A stretch of DNA of 64,000 nt from a virus. Numbering within the stretch: position 1 is the stretch's first letter; each line of letters begins with the position of its first letter. A program made the translations under genes and the position numbers. This document shows positions 17,489 to 25,576 of the stretch, one piece after another. The notes under the pieces were generated by a model. That model saw nothing but the letters and a program-made list of their open reading frames with translations. It was not told the origin of the DNA and did no database searches. The stretch is taken from IMG/VR virus record IMGVR_UViG_3300039190_000120, positions 32,324-96,323 of that record; one strand, 5' to 3'.

Positions 17489-17924
17489 ATGGCATTCCCC
17501 CCAAACTCCCTGTTTATCAGGGTGCGGCATTTGAAAAATAATGCAGGGTCGCTGTACCTAAACGATCTGGACACCCAAGATAACAGGAACCAGCACCTCA
17601 AGATTCCTGTCTACGTGCCCTATGGTGCTACGGTCGACATTCCCCTGAATGATGCCGTGCTCATTTCGTACAAGCGCGGGTTGGATTGAGGTTAATAGTG
17701 TTGAGGTATCGGGAACTAGAATCCGTCACACTGCTGGAGACGCCACGGCCCAAATTAATCCGTGGTATGGATCAGTCACATGGAATCGGGTGATATTAGA
17801 TGTAGGTAGTAGCGATATTATCCGCATTGTGGTTGATATTGTGGATCACGGTGCTATTGAGACGGCCATTGAAACTGTGTCAGTGACCATCACAAACCTA
17901 GAGACCACCAACACGACGCCCTAA
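17489..17924 (+). pseudogene. Frameshifted beta-rich protein, possible virion/adhesin-like
   Basis: The first frame (17489-17689) ends LISYKRGLD. The +1 frame continues smoothly as WIEVNSVEVSGTRIR to a stop at 17922-17924. Together they give one ~144-residue beta-rich product full of Thr, Val and Ile. The break falls in GCGCGGGTTGG, so a one-base loss in the G run is the simplest cause. A programmed +1 shift or a sequencing error is the alternative. The role is unknown. Confidence 0.6.
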
Positions 17925-18742
17925 AGCACCCCTTTGAGTGTCTCAATAATTTCCGCACTCCCCAATGCAGTATCGGAGCCCACCACGGCCCCGGAGGAGA
18001 TAGACCAGTCTCCTTCGGGGTCTACTTCATTGAGACGCCCTAGTACCCTCTCGGGGTCAAGATATGGGACGAGCCCGCTCTTCCTTCCTACCCTCACCTC
18101 TTCCTCTCGGAACCAGATCCCACACGTGTATCCCTCCTGATAAAGGAGATCCCACACGTAGTCTTCGGACTCGAATGCCACGAAAGGCCCCAGCTCGTCT
18201 AGAACAGTATACTCAGGATCGGGCATCTCTACAGGCGGTAGAATGCCGTCCTCTACATACCCAATGATCATCTGAGCACACTGCGAGATCGTCTTCAGGA
18301 TTTTTTCCACAGGGACTTGACTCCCTACGTACTGATCTGTAAGGTTCTTTAGCGTATACGTCAGCTCCATGTGTTCCAGTGGGATATGCCCAAAGGCCGG
18401 AGGCCCTAAGCGACTCACCAGATCAATGGAGCTGACTAGAGTCGTACAGCTAGGTTTGAGTACGATCCGTGGCTGGATGAAAATCGCAGCCGCCATCAAA
18501 GCATCGTACCTGCTCCAGTTGGTAAGTACCAGTACAGAAGGCATGTCTTGGCCCAACAACACACGCTCATGAAACAACCTCAAGGCACCGGGATCGAAGG
18601 GGGTAAACCCTTCACCATGATGCTCAAAGGCATAGAGACTCAGATCACGAGTCTCTTCGGGAGAGCACTGCGTTTCAAAGCAGATCACGCCCTCTTGGTA
18701 GCCGGTGAAACTTGGAAGAATACGAATCTGACGGTCAGACAT
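17921..18742 (-). CDS. Unknown protein, distantly DHH/MYG1-hydrolase-like
   Basis: A 273-residue protein (start MSDRQIRIL chosen for its GGGAG site). Features include EHHGEGFTPFDPGALRLFHE, an His-rich segment reminiscent of DHH or MYG1-type phosphoesterases, and a C-terminal SISSGAVVGSDTALGSAE. Classical DHH triads are not clear, so assignment is tentative. It converges with the broken plus-strand gene (overlap of a few bases). Confidence 0.6.
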   Translation of the reverse strand: MSDRQIRILPSFTGYQEGVICFETQCSPEETRDLSLYAFEHHGEGFTPFDPGALRLFHERVLLGQDMPSVLVLTNWSRYDALMAAAIFIQPRIVLKPSCTTLVSSIDLVSRLGPPAFGHIPLEHMELTYTLKNLTDQYVGSQVPVEKILKTISQCAQMIIGYVEDGILPPVEMPDPEYTVLDELGPFVAFESEDYVWDLLYQEGYTCGIWFREEEVRVGRKSGLVPYLDPERVLGRLNEVDPEGDWSISSGAVVGSDTALGSAEIIETLKGVL

Positions 18743-18875
18743 ATGGTTTGCTCCCTGACGTTTTCGACGGATGGGGGCGTAATTCATTTATATCCGCGAC
18801 GTATAGATGCTGTACCGATAACTAGATCGACGTGCAGACATAAACTGAGCGGAATCCGTCAATTAGGAGGTTGTC

Positions 18876-19823
18876 TTGAGTAAGAAGTGGACACAAGATC
18901 GAATCAAAGAAGCCCTCACCATTCTTAGCAAACACCATGAGTATAGTCAAGCTCTAGAAGAGATTGACGAGTCCTCTAACTCGCTTGGATCTGCCTTCCA
19001 GAGAGGTGGTCTCGAAGCGCCCACCACCTACCTCGCAGAGGATGAAAAGGAAGCGCTCTTCCGCCGCAACAGTCATTTGCCGGAAGGCCTGCGTAGCATC
19101 GTGGTGTTCAATGACGTGCACGTTCCCTTCCACAACAAAAACGGCGTGGAGGCTGTGCTCGACTTCTGCCGGGATAACCAACCGGACGTGATCGTGATCA
19201 ACGGGGACTTCCTCGATTGCTACTCGATCAGTGACTTCCACAAGGCTCCGGGAATGCCCGTTCTACAGGACGAGCTGGACGAGGGGCTGGAGATCTTGGA
19301 GAAGCTGCGGCGCTACTGCCCACTCTCAGAGATCTGGTACACAGAGGGCAACCACGAAGAACGCCTTCGCCGTCTGATCAAGCAGCAGCACGGGCTTTAC
19401 GGGCTCAAGGCCTTTACCCTCGAATCTCTGCTTGAATTCGACCGCCTCGGTATCAACTACAAGCAGTATGGTGACGTCGTTTGGTTTGGCGATCTCGCCA
19501 TCTACCACGGCACGCACATCAGTGGTCACGCTGCTTACTCGGCTCGACGTGAGCTGGAGCGTGGTGGCTTTAAGTATTGCATCACCGGCCACGTCCACCG
19601 TCTCGGGTTTCACCACCGCAAAGGCTACACGGGGAACCGGATGGCCCTTGAGAACGGCGGGCTCTTCGACATTGAGCAGTGTGACTACATGCTGAATCCG
19701 AACTGGATGAATGGCTTCTCCATCGTCTACCAAGACGTAGAAAAGGATTTCATTCAGATCAACCCGATCCCGATGGAGTATGACGGGACGTTCATCTGGA
19801 ACAACAAATGGTACGGCTGCTAA
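18876..19823 (+). CDS. Calcineurin-like metallophosphoesterase
   Basis: A 315-residue protein with the full metallophosphoesterase signature in order: FNDVHVPFH (D-x-H), INGDFLDCYS (GD-x2-D), TEGNHEER (GNHE), IYHGTHISGH and ITGHVHRLG (GH-x-H). The start is TTG at 18876, supported by AGGAGG eight bases upstream; no ATG is available nearby. The substrate cannot be told from sequence (phosphodiester, nucleotide or RNA). It is followed 31 bases later by dTMP kinase on the same strand. Confidence 0.9.
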   Translation: MSKKWTQDRIKEALTILSKHHEYSQALEEIDESSNSLGSAFQRGGLEAPTTYLAEDEKEALFRRNSHLPEGLRSIVVFNDVHVPFHNKNGVEAVLDFCRDNQPDVIVINGDFLDCYSISDFHKAPGMPVLQDELDEGLEILEKLRRYCPLSEIWYTEGNHEERLRRLIKQQHGLYGLKAFTLESLLEFDRLGINYKQYGDVVWFGDLAIYHGTHISGHAAYSARRELERGGFKYCITGHVHRLGFHHRKGYTGNRMALENGGLFDIEQCDYMLNPNWMNGFSIVYQDVEKDFIQINPIPMEYDGTFIWNNKWYGC

Positions 19824-19854
19824 GGCCACCACCCACTACCAAGGATAAAGCACG

Positions 19855-20571
19855 ATGCTACTACTAATAGACGGTATTGACGGTGCGGGGAAGAGCACTC
19901 TCCTAGAGGCACTGCTCGACCTCATTCTCGAAGTCGACCACGACTACCACGACGGATTCAAACACGTCGTCAATACCTTCCAGTTCCCCTCTCGTATGCC
20001 GCAAGGCCCGGAGAAGGCAGATGCGTTCAGTCGGACCATGTTCCACCTGAATGACTTCTTCGAGACGATGCGAGATCACAAAGGGTTTGACGACATTCGC
20101 ATCTGCGACCGGTCGTTTATCACCACAATGGCCTACCAAGGTTTCAATGAGAAGGCGGGGGAGGCTCTCTTGAGTCACCGCTTCGAGTCGATCATGACTC
20201 TTGGAGCAGAGGCCATGCTCACCACACGGAATCCCTCGGATATGGAGAGCACCAAAGACGTATTCTTCCTGCACGTCAAGTGTGACCCGGAAGAAGCCGC
20301 CAAGCGTATCCTAAGCCGTTCTACGGATAGGGTAGGTGAGATCGAGCAGGAGTCCAACCCCGAAGCCCTGAGAGAACGTCTGGCGACGTTACAGGACCGT
20401 CTGAACCTGTGTTATGCAGAGACTCGGATGCGGATTGACCCTCTACTCCCCCAGCACAACTACTTCTTTCTCGAAGTGGATAGCACGGAGACGGGAACCA
20501 AAGAGATGGCTGAACAGGTTATGGACTTGATCAAGCCTATCAAGTGGCCCCAACAGACCTCAATTTTCTAA
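19855..20571 (+). CDS. tmk: Thymidylate kinase (dTMP kinase)
   Basis: A 238-residue P-loop nucleoside monophosphate kinase: IDGIDGAGKSTLLEALL at residues 5-21 (Walker A), ICDRSFITTMAYQ (DR motif), and a LID-like ILSRSTDRVGEIEQE region. It phosphorylates dTMP to dTDP, linking the ThyA and thymidine kinase products in this window to dTTP. It follows the metallophosphoesterase on the plus strand. Length is slightly above the bacterial ~210. Confidence 0.85.
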   Translation: MLLLIDGIDGAGKSTLLEALLDLILEVDHDYHDGFKHVVNTFQFPSRMPQGPEKADAFSRTMFHLNDFFETMRDHKGFDDIRICDRSFITTMAYQGFNEKAGEALLSHRFESIMTLGAEAMLTTRNPSDMESTKDVFFLHVKCDPEEAAKRILSRSTDRVGEIEQESNPEALRERLATLQDRLNLCYAETRMRIDPLLPQHNYFFLEVDSTETGTKEMAEQVMDLIKPIKWPQQTSIF

Positions 20572-20876
20572 TCTAGCCACAGGTCAAGTATCTCTTTGAC
20601 CACGGCAGTGCCGAAATGTTCGGTCCCAGCATACAGATGGATAGAGGTACCCACCTCAATAGCCCGGTGTTTCTCGGGTCCGGTTACTAGGAATGACAGC
20701 CGGGCTTCCTGAGTATCACCGGGCTCCAGTACCCCACCCTCCCCGAAGTCAACCCTAACCGTCCACATATTAGAGGCACCCTCGTAATCAGAAGGTACGA
20801 TGATACCGGTCTTGATAGGTCGGGTGTGTATGCCACCCTCGTGGTACGTGAAGTCTACTAGCAGATCATACTTCAT
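20568..20876 (-). CDS. EF-Tu-like beta-barrel domain protein
   Basis: A 102-residue protein whose pattern matches the C-terminal barrel of EF-Tu-type proteins: FTYHEGGIHTRPIKTG, MWTVRVDF, LEPGDTQEARLSFL and FGTAVVKEIL. The GTPase domain is absent. Such stand-alone domains of unknown role occur in bacteria and phages. A terminator lies just upstream, so it is expressed from elsewhere or from a weak promoter. Confidence 0.6.
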   Translation of the reverse strand: MKYDLLVDFTYHEGGIHTRPIKTGIIVPSDYEGASNMWTVRVDFGEGGVLEPGDTQEARLSFLVTGPEKHRAIEVGTSIHLYAGTEHFGTAVVKEILDLWLD

Positions 20877-20885
20877 AGGGGTCCT

Positions 20886-20920
20886 CTAAAAGCAAAGCCG
20901 GACCTCCTAGAAGGCCCGGC
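20886..20920 (-). terminator. Intrinsic terminator after the 59-residue gene
   Basis: The minus strand reads GCCGGGCCTT-CTAGG-AGGTCCGGC followed by TTTGCTTTT. Confidence 0.8.
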
Positions 20921-20946
20921 GAAGGTACAAGTGGGTTAGGCGGTGC

Positions 20947-21126
20947 CTAGAACTGCAGGATAGTGACACCACGGTTGGACTTCTCCTCGTCCTCTTCCTT
21001 ATGCTCTTCCCAATTCTCACCGGAAGCTGGGGGAAGGGGGAGGTCTATCTGAGGACGCTCACGTTCTCTCTCACGTTCACGGTCCTTTTTGATTTTGTCG
21101 TATACAATGTAGTCAGGCAATCGCAT
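20947..21126 (-). CDS. Small charged protein, 59 residues
   Basis: The product starts MRLPDYIVYDKIKKDRERER, with an Arg/Glu repeat, a Pro stretch and a C-terminal VTILQF. GAGGAG lies seven bases before the ATG, a promoter (21170-21198) lies 44 bases upstream and a terminator follows, so this is a complete one-gene unit. Its function is unknown; the short conserved C-terminal tail could be a peptide docking motif. Confidence 0.75.
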   Translation of the reverse strand: MRLPDYIVYDKIKKDRERERERERPQIDLPLPPASGENWEEHKEEDEEKSNRGVTILQF

Positions 21127-21169
21127 CGTTTACTCCTCAATGAGAGGACAACTAAACTCTCTCTAGTGT

Positions 21170-21198
21170 CTAATACCCTAGAGAGACTACTGCGTAAA
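21170..21198 (-). promoter_or_regulatory. Promoter for the 59-residue gene
   Basis: TTTACG (21193-21198), 17-base spacer ending AGGG, TATTAG (21170-21175). Confidence 0.65.
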
Positions 21199-21200
21199 AT

Positions 21201-21419
21201 TTATCCAGTAACTACGGACGACACCAAGAGGTCAGGGTCCACGTCCTTTTGGAGGTACGCTTCCAGCTCTCTAATCACTTTCACATCGAGGCCCTCAAGG
21301 CGCTCTACAAATACGGTCTGAAGACTAGCGTCATAGTCCTCATAGACGACCAGTTCTTGGTCGGTGGTAGGCAGGCGTTCCTGCCAGTTGAGAAAAGCGG
21401 TTTCTATCTGATCCCTCAT
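21201..21419 (-). CDS. Small protein of unknown function
   Basis: A 72-residue protein (MRDQIETAFLNWQERLPTTD) predicted mostly helical. It lies downstream of the GIY-YIG gene, four bases after its stop. No family was recognised. Confidence 0.6.
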   Translation of the reverse strand: MRDQIETAFLNWQERLPTTDQELVVYEDYDASLQTVFVERLEGLDVKVIRELEAYLQKDVDPDLLVSSVVTG

Positions 21420-21423
21420 TGGG

Positions 21424-22275
21424 TCACTCCGTATATAGCTTATCCTGAGCTTTCCGGTAAACGTGCTTCCACGTCTTGCCTCTCAGGATATTGTGCATTG
21501 ATGATGAATTAATTCCGAACATCTGAGCCAGATCCTTCTGCTGAAAGTCACCGGTAGAGTATCTACGGTGGGCCTCCCAAACCTGATCTTCGGTGAGTTT
21601 GGAGACTTTCTCACAAAGGTTCCTTTTCTCCGCAGAGGATTTCGTGTGCCCTTTTGCGGGGCTTTCATGGTGCTCGTAATATTGTTGGAGTGACTGGCTA
21701 ATCTTTTCTCGTACTTCGGGTTTGCGTTCCTTCCCATAGTAGTGATGATTTTCACCTGAGTAATTGGGCCGCTTCTTACCTTTCCAAAAGCCCGCTGCAA
21801 ACTCGGGGTTAGCTTTGCGGATAGCCTCCTTATGCGCCTCTGACAGATGCCTTCCGGACTTCGCCGCAGATAGCTTTTGCTTTGTACTTTCAGGGAGGCT
21901 CTTACCCCAGAGATAGTGATTCTCTCCTGCTATATCAGGCCGCTTTTTACCTTCCCAATACTTGGACGGTGTTTCTGCATCCTGAGCAATGTTGTATAGC
22001 TGATCCCACCTATCCGATTCCAGATAGACATTGAAGTACATTTGTTCCCGCACAGATAGAGCAACTACCGGACACTCCTCAACCAGACGGAACTCAAAGG
22101 CATCCTCACCATATTTGTTCCAAGCATTTTGAAGATGTTGGTTCACATGCCTCCCGGTAATTAGGCGGTACTTATGTGTGACGTACCGCTTCGATACGTT
22201 TTCTGACTGCCCTATGTACCTCTTGCCTGTCCGCACATTTACTATCTGGTAGATGCCGCTGGTCATGCTAATCAC
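21424..22275 (-). CDS. GIY-YIG homing endonuclease with NUMOD3 repeats
   Basis: A 283-residue protein: the GIY-YIG domain is at the N-terminus (SGIYQIVNVRTGKRYIGQS), then two NUMOD3-type DNA-binding repeats (GENHYLWGKSLPE, GENHHYYGKERKPE) and a C-terminal HTH (QQKDLAQMFGINSSSMHNIL). It is free-standing and inserted between small genes. GTG at 22275 overlaps the previous stop; the ATG at 22266 is an equally possible start. It makes sequence-specific breaks that spread its own gene. Confidence 0.92.
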   Translation of the reverse strand: MISMTSGIYQIVNVRTGKRYIGQSENVSKRYVTHKYRLITGRHVNQHLQNAWNKYGEDAFEFRLVEECPVVALSVREQMYFNVYLESDRWDQLYNIAQDAETPSKYWEGKKRPDIAGENHYLWGKSLPESTKQKLSAAKSGRHLSEAHKEAIRKANPEFAAGFWKGKKRPNYSGENHHYYGKERKPEVREKISQSLQQYYEHHESPAKGHTKSSAEKRNLCEKVSKLTEDQVWEAHRRYSTGDFQQKDLAQMFGINSSSMHNILRGKTWKHVYRKAQDKLYTE

Positions 22276-22454
22276 TCAGGGTAATCATTCACATGGAAGC
22301 CCGGACCTTCTAGCTTAAATGAGGGTGCGGAGATTAACTTCTTGGTTTCGCCCTCGCATTCGGGGCACTCAGGGTCGGGATCGTCGTGCTTGGATAGTTC
22401 TTTGAACTCGTGCTCACATTCGGCGTTGGTACACTGATAACGGTATATAGGCAT
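22272..22454 (-). CDS. FmdB-type zinc-ribbon protein
   Basis: A 60-residue protein, MPIYRYQCTNAECEHEF, with a second CPECEG knuckle, giving the four Cys of a single zinc ribbon. FmdB-like proteins of this size are putative regulatory or stress proteins. It lies between the KptA-like gene and the homing endonuclease. Confidence 0.8.
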   Translation of the reverse strand: MPIYRYQCTNAECEHEFKELSKHDDPDPECPECEGETKKLISAPSFKLEGPGFHVNDYPE

Positions 22455-22455
22455 A

Positions 22456-22995
22456 TCATTGACTCTCGACTTGGATACTAAAGGGACTGGCGTCCTCGCA
22501 GTACCACGTATCACAGAAGAAATGGAAGGTAGTAGCATCAGGGCTGATACGTAGGACTACTGGCTTCTTAACACGGCGGCGGCCTTTCGTGTCAAGTGCA
22601 TCGGCCACCGACGTCTCTAGCATGAGGTATCTCTTCTTGCGTAGGATACCAAGTCCCTCTTCCTGTACGGCTTTCAGGTCACGCCCGTTAATCAGGTAGA
22701 AGAGGTCTTGCTCAGGGGCGGCTATGGGGTAGTCAAACTGTTCAGTCGTATGCCCTGTGAGCGCCCGGTATTGGTTTCCATCTCTTACATCGAAGTACGT
22801 ACCTTCTCCATCTTCGAGGGCCTCTTTAATGAGGGCCTCTGGAAGCTCCATCGGCTGGGACAGTTGGAGCCCGTAGACGATGCTCTCTGTGTCGACGAAT
22901 CCCTCTTCGTCAAGGTACAGGTCGTACCTCTCAGGGTCGTGTCGGAGAGCATCGAGAAGCATCTTGCGTACTTGTGACTTCGTTACGTCAGTCAT
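22456..22995 (-). CDS. kptA: Tpt1/KptA-like RNA 2'-phosphotransferase
   Basis: A 179-residue protein. ALRHDPERYDLYLDEEGFVD matches the Tpt1 N-terminal Arg-His motif. YRALTGHT matches the R-x-x-x-GH motif, and KGRRRVKKPVVLRI matches the C-terminal Arg region, so the Arg-His-Arg-Arg catalytic set is visible. The usual LYHGT loop is changed to LFYLING, a real divergence. Tpt1 enzymes transfer a splice-junction 2'-phosphate from RNA to NAD. In a phage a role in repairing or modifying cleaved RNA, or in defence evasion, is inferred. Start ATG overlaps the methyltransferase-like stop. Confidence 0.82.
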   Translation of the reverse strand: MTDVTKSQVRKMLLDALRHDPERYDLYLDEEGFVDTESIVYGLQLSQPMELPEALIKEALEDGEGTYFDVRDGNQYRALTGHTTEQFDYPIAAPEQDLFYLINGRDLKAVQEEGLGILRKKRYLMLETSVADALDTKGRRRVKKPVVLRISPDATTFHFFCDTWYCEDASPFSIQVESQ

Positions 22996-23792
22996 CACGA
23001 CCCCCTCTGGGTAAGCGTCGTCAGGTATCCGTTCAGAGCGTCTAGGGTAGTAGCTTGGTAGAAGAACCGGGAGGCTCCACCTTCGTCCCCTGAATCAGGC
23101 TCATTAGCATAGTTGCCTCCCGTAACAAACCAACTGGAGGGGTTACTCTTACTTGAAGTAAGGTTTCCTCTACCTCTAGCCCTAAGCATACCACTCTGTT
23201 GATCCAGTAGGTGGACGGGGCAGTCAGGTTGGCATCTCCAGTCGTCTACTTCCTCTGTACCATCATCATTGACCAGCCACTTAGAGCGAGCATCCTCAAA
23301 CTCTTGACCAGAGCCCTGCATGAACATGGAGTTGGTTGTAAGCCCGCTCTTAGCGCCGATCTTGCCGGAGCCATTGGAAGGCTTTACGTTCTTCGTACCT
23401 ACGCACTCACATTCGGGACCATGTACTAGGAGGAAATTAGAGGGGAAGCGACCGTGATCTTTAATCTCAGTCTCAGTTCCAGTCACAAACCCATCGACGA
23501 AGCCGGTGCGGTCTGCTTTTGGCTTTGAGGCATTGGTCCGCGTAGTGTTCCCAATACGACCAGAAGCAATGTCGAGATAGCCAGTCCCCTTACGCACCGC
23601 TTGGCTCACTATGGTATCAGCTAGAGGTGCCCGGAGAAGAAGGCCCATTGTAGGTCCGTTAGGGGCTTGGATAGAGAAGCAGTCTCGCACTTCTAGCCCC
23701 GCACGCCTCGCTTGGAAACCGGCACGATCGACGGTGATAGGGTCCGTTAGAAGGACTAGGTACTCGCCTGCTTGTAGGCTCAAGTCAGTCAT
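22995..23792 (-). CDS. DNA methyltransferase-like protein A
   Basis: A 265-residue protein resembling the C-terminal part of phage/bacterial N4/N6 DNA methyltransferases: ARRAGLEVRDCFSIQAPNGP, KGTGYLDIASGRI, GRFPSNFLLVHGPECE, a WRCQPDCPVHLLDQQSG Cys/His segment, and GGASRFFYQ. No clear DPPY/NPPY motif is seen; LLTDPITV stands near the start, so activity is uncertain. It is paralogous to 27774-28640 and to a fragment at 25164-25331. The start is the ATG overlapping the upstream gene's stop. Confidence 0.75.
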   Translation of the reverse strand: MTDLSLQAGEYLVLLTDPITVDRAGFQARRAGLEVRDCFSIQAPNGPTMGLLLRAPLADTIVSQAVRKGTGYLDIASGRIGNTTRTNASKPKADRTGFVDGFVTGTETEIKDHGRFPSNFLLVHGPECECVGTKNVKPSNGSGKIGAKSGLTTNSMFMQGSGQEFEDARSKWLVNDDGTEEVDDWRCQPDCPVHLLDQQSGMLRARGRGNLTSSKSNPSSWFVTGGNYANEPDSGDEGGASRFFYQATTLDALNGYLTTLTQRGS

Positions 23793-24066
23793 CTTCGGGT
23801 ACAACCACTTTGATGGTGCCGTGTTCTTCGAGGTCGAGGATATGACCGCCGCCTCCAGTGACGCCCTCTTCTTGGTCAGGCCATCCCTCAGGCAGCTCGT
23901 CTGCGAACTTGTAGCGAATCCACCGTGGACCTCTGGAATGTTCCTCGAACTCCATCTCCGGGAAGCAGGCCTGCACTGCCAACTCAGGCTCGGGGGCCGC
24001 CACATAGTCGGCCTTCTTGAGAGGCAGGGAGATGCGGTACTTATTTAGGTCGGTGGATTCGCACAT
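23785..24066 (-). CDS. Unknown 93-residue protein
   Basis: Starts MCESTDLNKYRISLPLKKAD with GAGG upstream. It has FADELPEGWPDQEE and a Gly-rich GGGGHILDLEEHG. It overlaps the methyltransferase-like start by eight bases, so they are translated together. No family was recognised. Confidence 0.65.
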   Translation of the reverse strand: MCESTDLNKYRISLPLKKADYVAAPEPELAVQACFPEMEFEEHSRGPRWIRYKFADELPEGWPDQEEGVTGGGGHILDLEEHGTIKVVVPEDD

Positions 24067-24077
24067 AGGAGGTACCT

Positions 24078-24644
24078 CTACTCGTTGATTATCTCGTAAC
24101 ACTGTCTACACAGGGCTTCGTACAGATCCCCAGAGCCCTCTACAATGCGTGAGGAAGACTCTACTTTCAGGTGATTGCGTAAGGCCGGGTTTCCACAACG
24201 GGTGCAGATAGCCAGCATCTTACTGACGTACTCTGCTTCGGCCATCAGGCCTAGTGTGGTTTCAAAGGGCTCTTTACGGAAGTCTTGGTCGAGCCCCGCA
24301 CAGATGATGCGCTTACCGGCCAGAGCCCACGAGCGGCATACTTCCACGAGGTCGGTATCAAAGAACTGCACCTCGTCAATGCCCACTACCTCTACGGTCC
24401 GGTTCTCTGACAGGAGGCGGTCAACGTCTTCGGCGCTCTCTACGTAGTGACCCGTAAGGGATTGCTCCGTATGCGTAGTGATAGCGCCCTTCTCGTACCG
24501 GGCATCCTTACTGAATGCTACCACATCTTGGTTAGCTATCAAAGCCCTTTCCAGCCGCCTCAGGAGTTCGGTAGACTTGCCACCAAACATGGTGCCCGTT
24601 ACTACTTCAATCCAGCCTCTATTTTGTCCGGGTCTAATGTCCAT
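24078..24644 (-). CDS. tdk: Thymidine kinase (type II)
   Basis: A 188-residue protein. GTMFGGKSTELLRR is the P-loop, GIDEVQFFDTDL the catalytic Asp-Glu region, AGLDQDFRKEPF the lasso-adjacent motif, and two CxxC pairs (CTRC, CRQC) form the zinc site. It phosphorylates thymidine to dTMP, feeding dTMP kinase at 19.9 kb. Length and motifs are typical of bacterial Tdk. Confidence 0.93.
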   Translation of the reverse strand: MDIRPGQNRGWIEVVTGTMFGGKSTELLRRLERALIANQDVVAFSKDARYEKGAITTHTEQSLTGHYVESAEDVDRLLSENRTVEVVGIDEVQFFDTDLVEVCRSWALAGKRIICAGLDQDFRKEPFETTLGLMAEAEYVSKMLAICTRCGNPALRNHLKVESSSRIVEGSGDLYEALCRQCYEIINE

Positions 24645-24653
24645 AGTCGTCTC

Positions 24654-25097
24654 TCAGAGAATCACAGTCTGTTCGGAGTCGGGGTTGGTCGTGCCAATGA
24701 TACAGGTGGTGTCATCCCCTTTGGTACCGCCTACAATGATCGTATTGCGGCGAATGCGGGGGTGAGCATAGAAACGGTGTCCCAAGAAGGTACCGGAGTA
24801 GCCTTTATCAGGATCGTGATGTTCGATAGAGATGGCGTCTGAGCAGTGGAGCCGCAGCAGGTAGTAGATCTTGCTGTGCATGAAGATCCCCAGCTTGTCG
24901 AGCCCGGTAGTACCCTCTGCGAGGTCGAGCAGATTCAAAAAGGTTGCCAGCAAGACAGACCGGTTCTGGAACGCCTCAGGCTTGATACGACGATACTGTT
25001 TACGCTGTGATCCTGCGTGTAGCAGCGCCGTGAGGGACGTGCTGGCTTCGGGGAAGGTTTTGACTTCCATCTGGAAAGTAGGGCTAACCAGATCCAT
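24654..25097 (-). CDS. Unknown 147-residue protein
   Basis: Starts MDLVSPTFQMEVKTFPEAST; the ATG at 25097 has AGGAG at the correct distance, while the earlier in-frame codon does not. C-terminal motifs include GTFLGHRFYAHPRIRRNTII and a TTCIIGTTNPDSEQ. It stands first behind an ATAATCC element (25129-25144). The function is unknown. Confidence 0.68.
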   Translation of the reverse strand: MDLVSPTFQMEVKTFPEASTSLTALLHAGSQRKQYRRIKPEAFQNRSVLLATFLNLLDLAEGTTGLDKLGIFMHSKIYYLLRLHCSDAISIEHHDPDKGYSGTFLGHRFYAHPRIRRNTIIVGGTKGDDTTCIIGTTNPDSEQTVIL

Positions 25098-25128
25098 ACT
25101 CAACTCCTAGTAGATACTATTCATAGTG

Positions 25129-25144
25129 ATAACAAATGGATTAT
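25129..25144 (-). promoter_or_regulatory. ATAATCC element, candidate promoter
   Basis: The minus strand reads ATAATCCATTTGTTAT, about 30 bases upstream of the 25097 start. It resembles the elements at 1007 and 15771. A GGGTGATCACCC palindrome (25159-25170) lies upstream. Confidence 0.35.
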
Positions 25145-25163
25145 CTGCGATATTCTCGGGTGA

Positions 25164-25331
25164 TCACCCAAAAAGATCGCCAAAGCCCACTTCTTCGGGC
25201 TCTTCGGCGTCAGTATCGGCATCCTCAAAGCCTGATCGTCGAGCCGTGAAGCCAACTCTATCTACAGAAGTGGGGGCACAAAAGACAACCAGATGTTCAC
25301 CGTCACCGTCATATGTGTCCGGTGTGATCAT
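25164..25331 (-). CDS. N-terminal fragment of the methyltransferase-like family
   Basis: A 55-residue product. GEHLVVFCAPTSVDRVGFTA and the following ARRSGFE align with the start of both larger paralogs (GEHLVLLVDPTSVDKAGFSA in 27774-28640). After that it ends in an acidic tail. It is a truncated third copy, or a small protein that kept only the N-terminal element. The start overlaps the upstream stop as ATGA, so the reading frame has been kept in the operon. Confidence 0.75.
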   Translation of the reverse strand: MITPDTYDGDGEHLVVFCAPTSVDRVGFTARRSGFEDADTDAEEPEEVGFGDLFG

Positions 25332-25576
25332 CTGTCCTTCACCAAGTGATCTGGCATTCGGAAAGAGTATGAAGTGCCCTTCTCGTCAGACTCGACTACG
25401 ACGTCCCAGCCAGCCTCTTCATAGCGATCTAGTAAGGGGCTTATAGACTCAGGGTTCATTGTGAGCGGCACGTAGCACACCGGATCTATTGCCCACTCAT
25501 GACTTCTGAGGTAGGCGTCAATGGTCTGTTCCCAGAGCAGATAATTTCGGTGTGCTACTTGGTGTGGGTGAATCAT
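25328..25576 (-). CDS. Unknown 82-residue protein
   Basis: Starts MIHPHQVAHRNYLLWEQTID. It is predicted helical then beta, with ATGA overlaps at both ends that indicate translational coupling. No family was recognised. Confidence 0.65.
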   Translation of the reverse strand: MIHPHQVAHRNYLLWEQTIDAYLRSHEWAIDPVCYVPLTMNPESISPLLDRYEEAGWDVVVESDEKGTSYSFRMPDHLVKDR

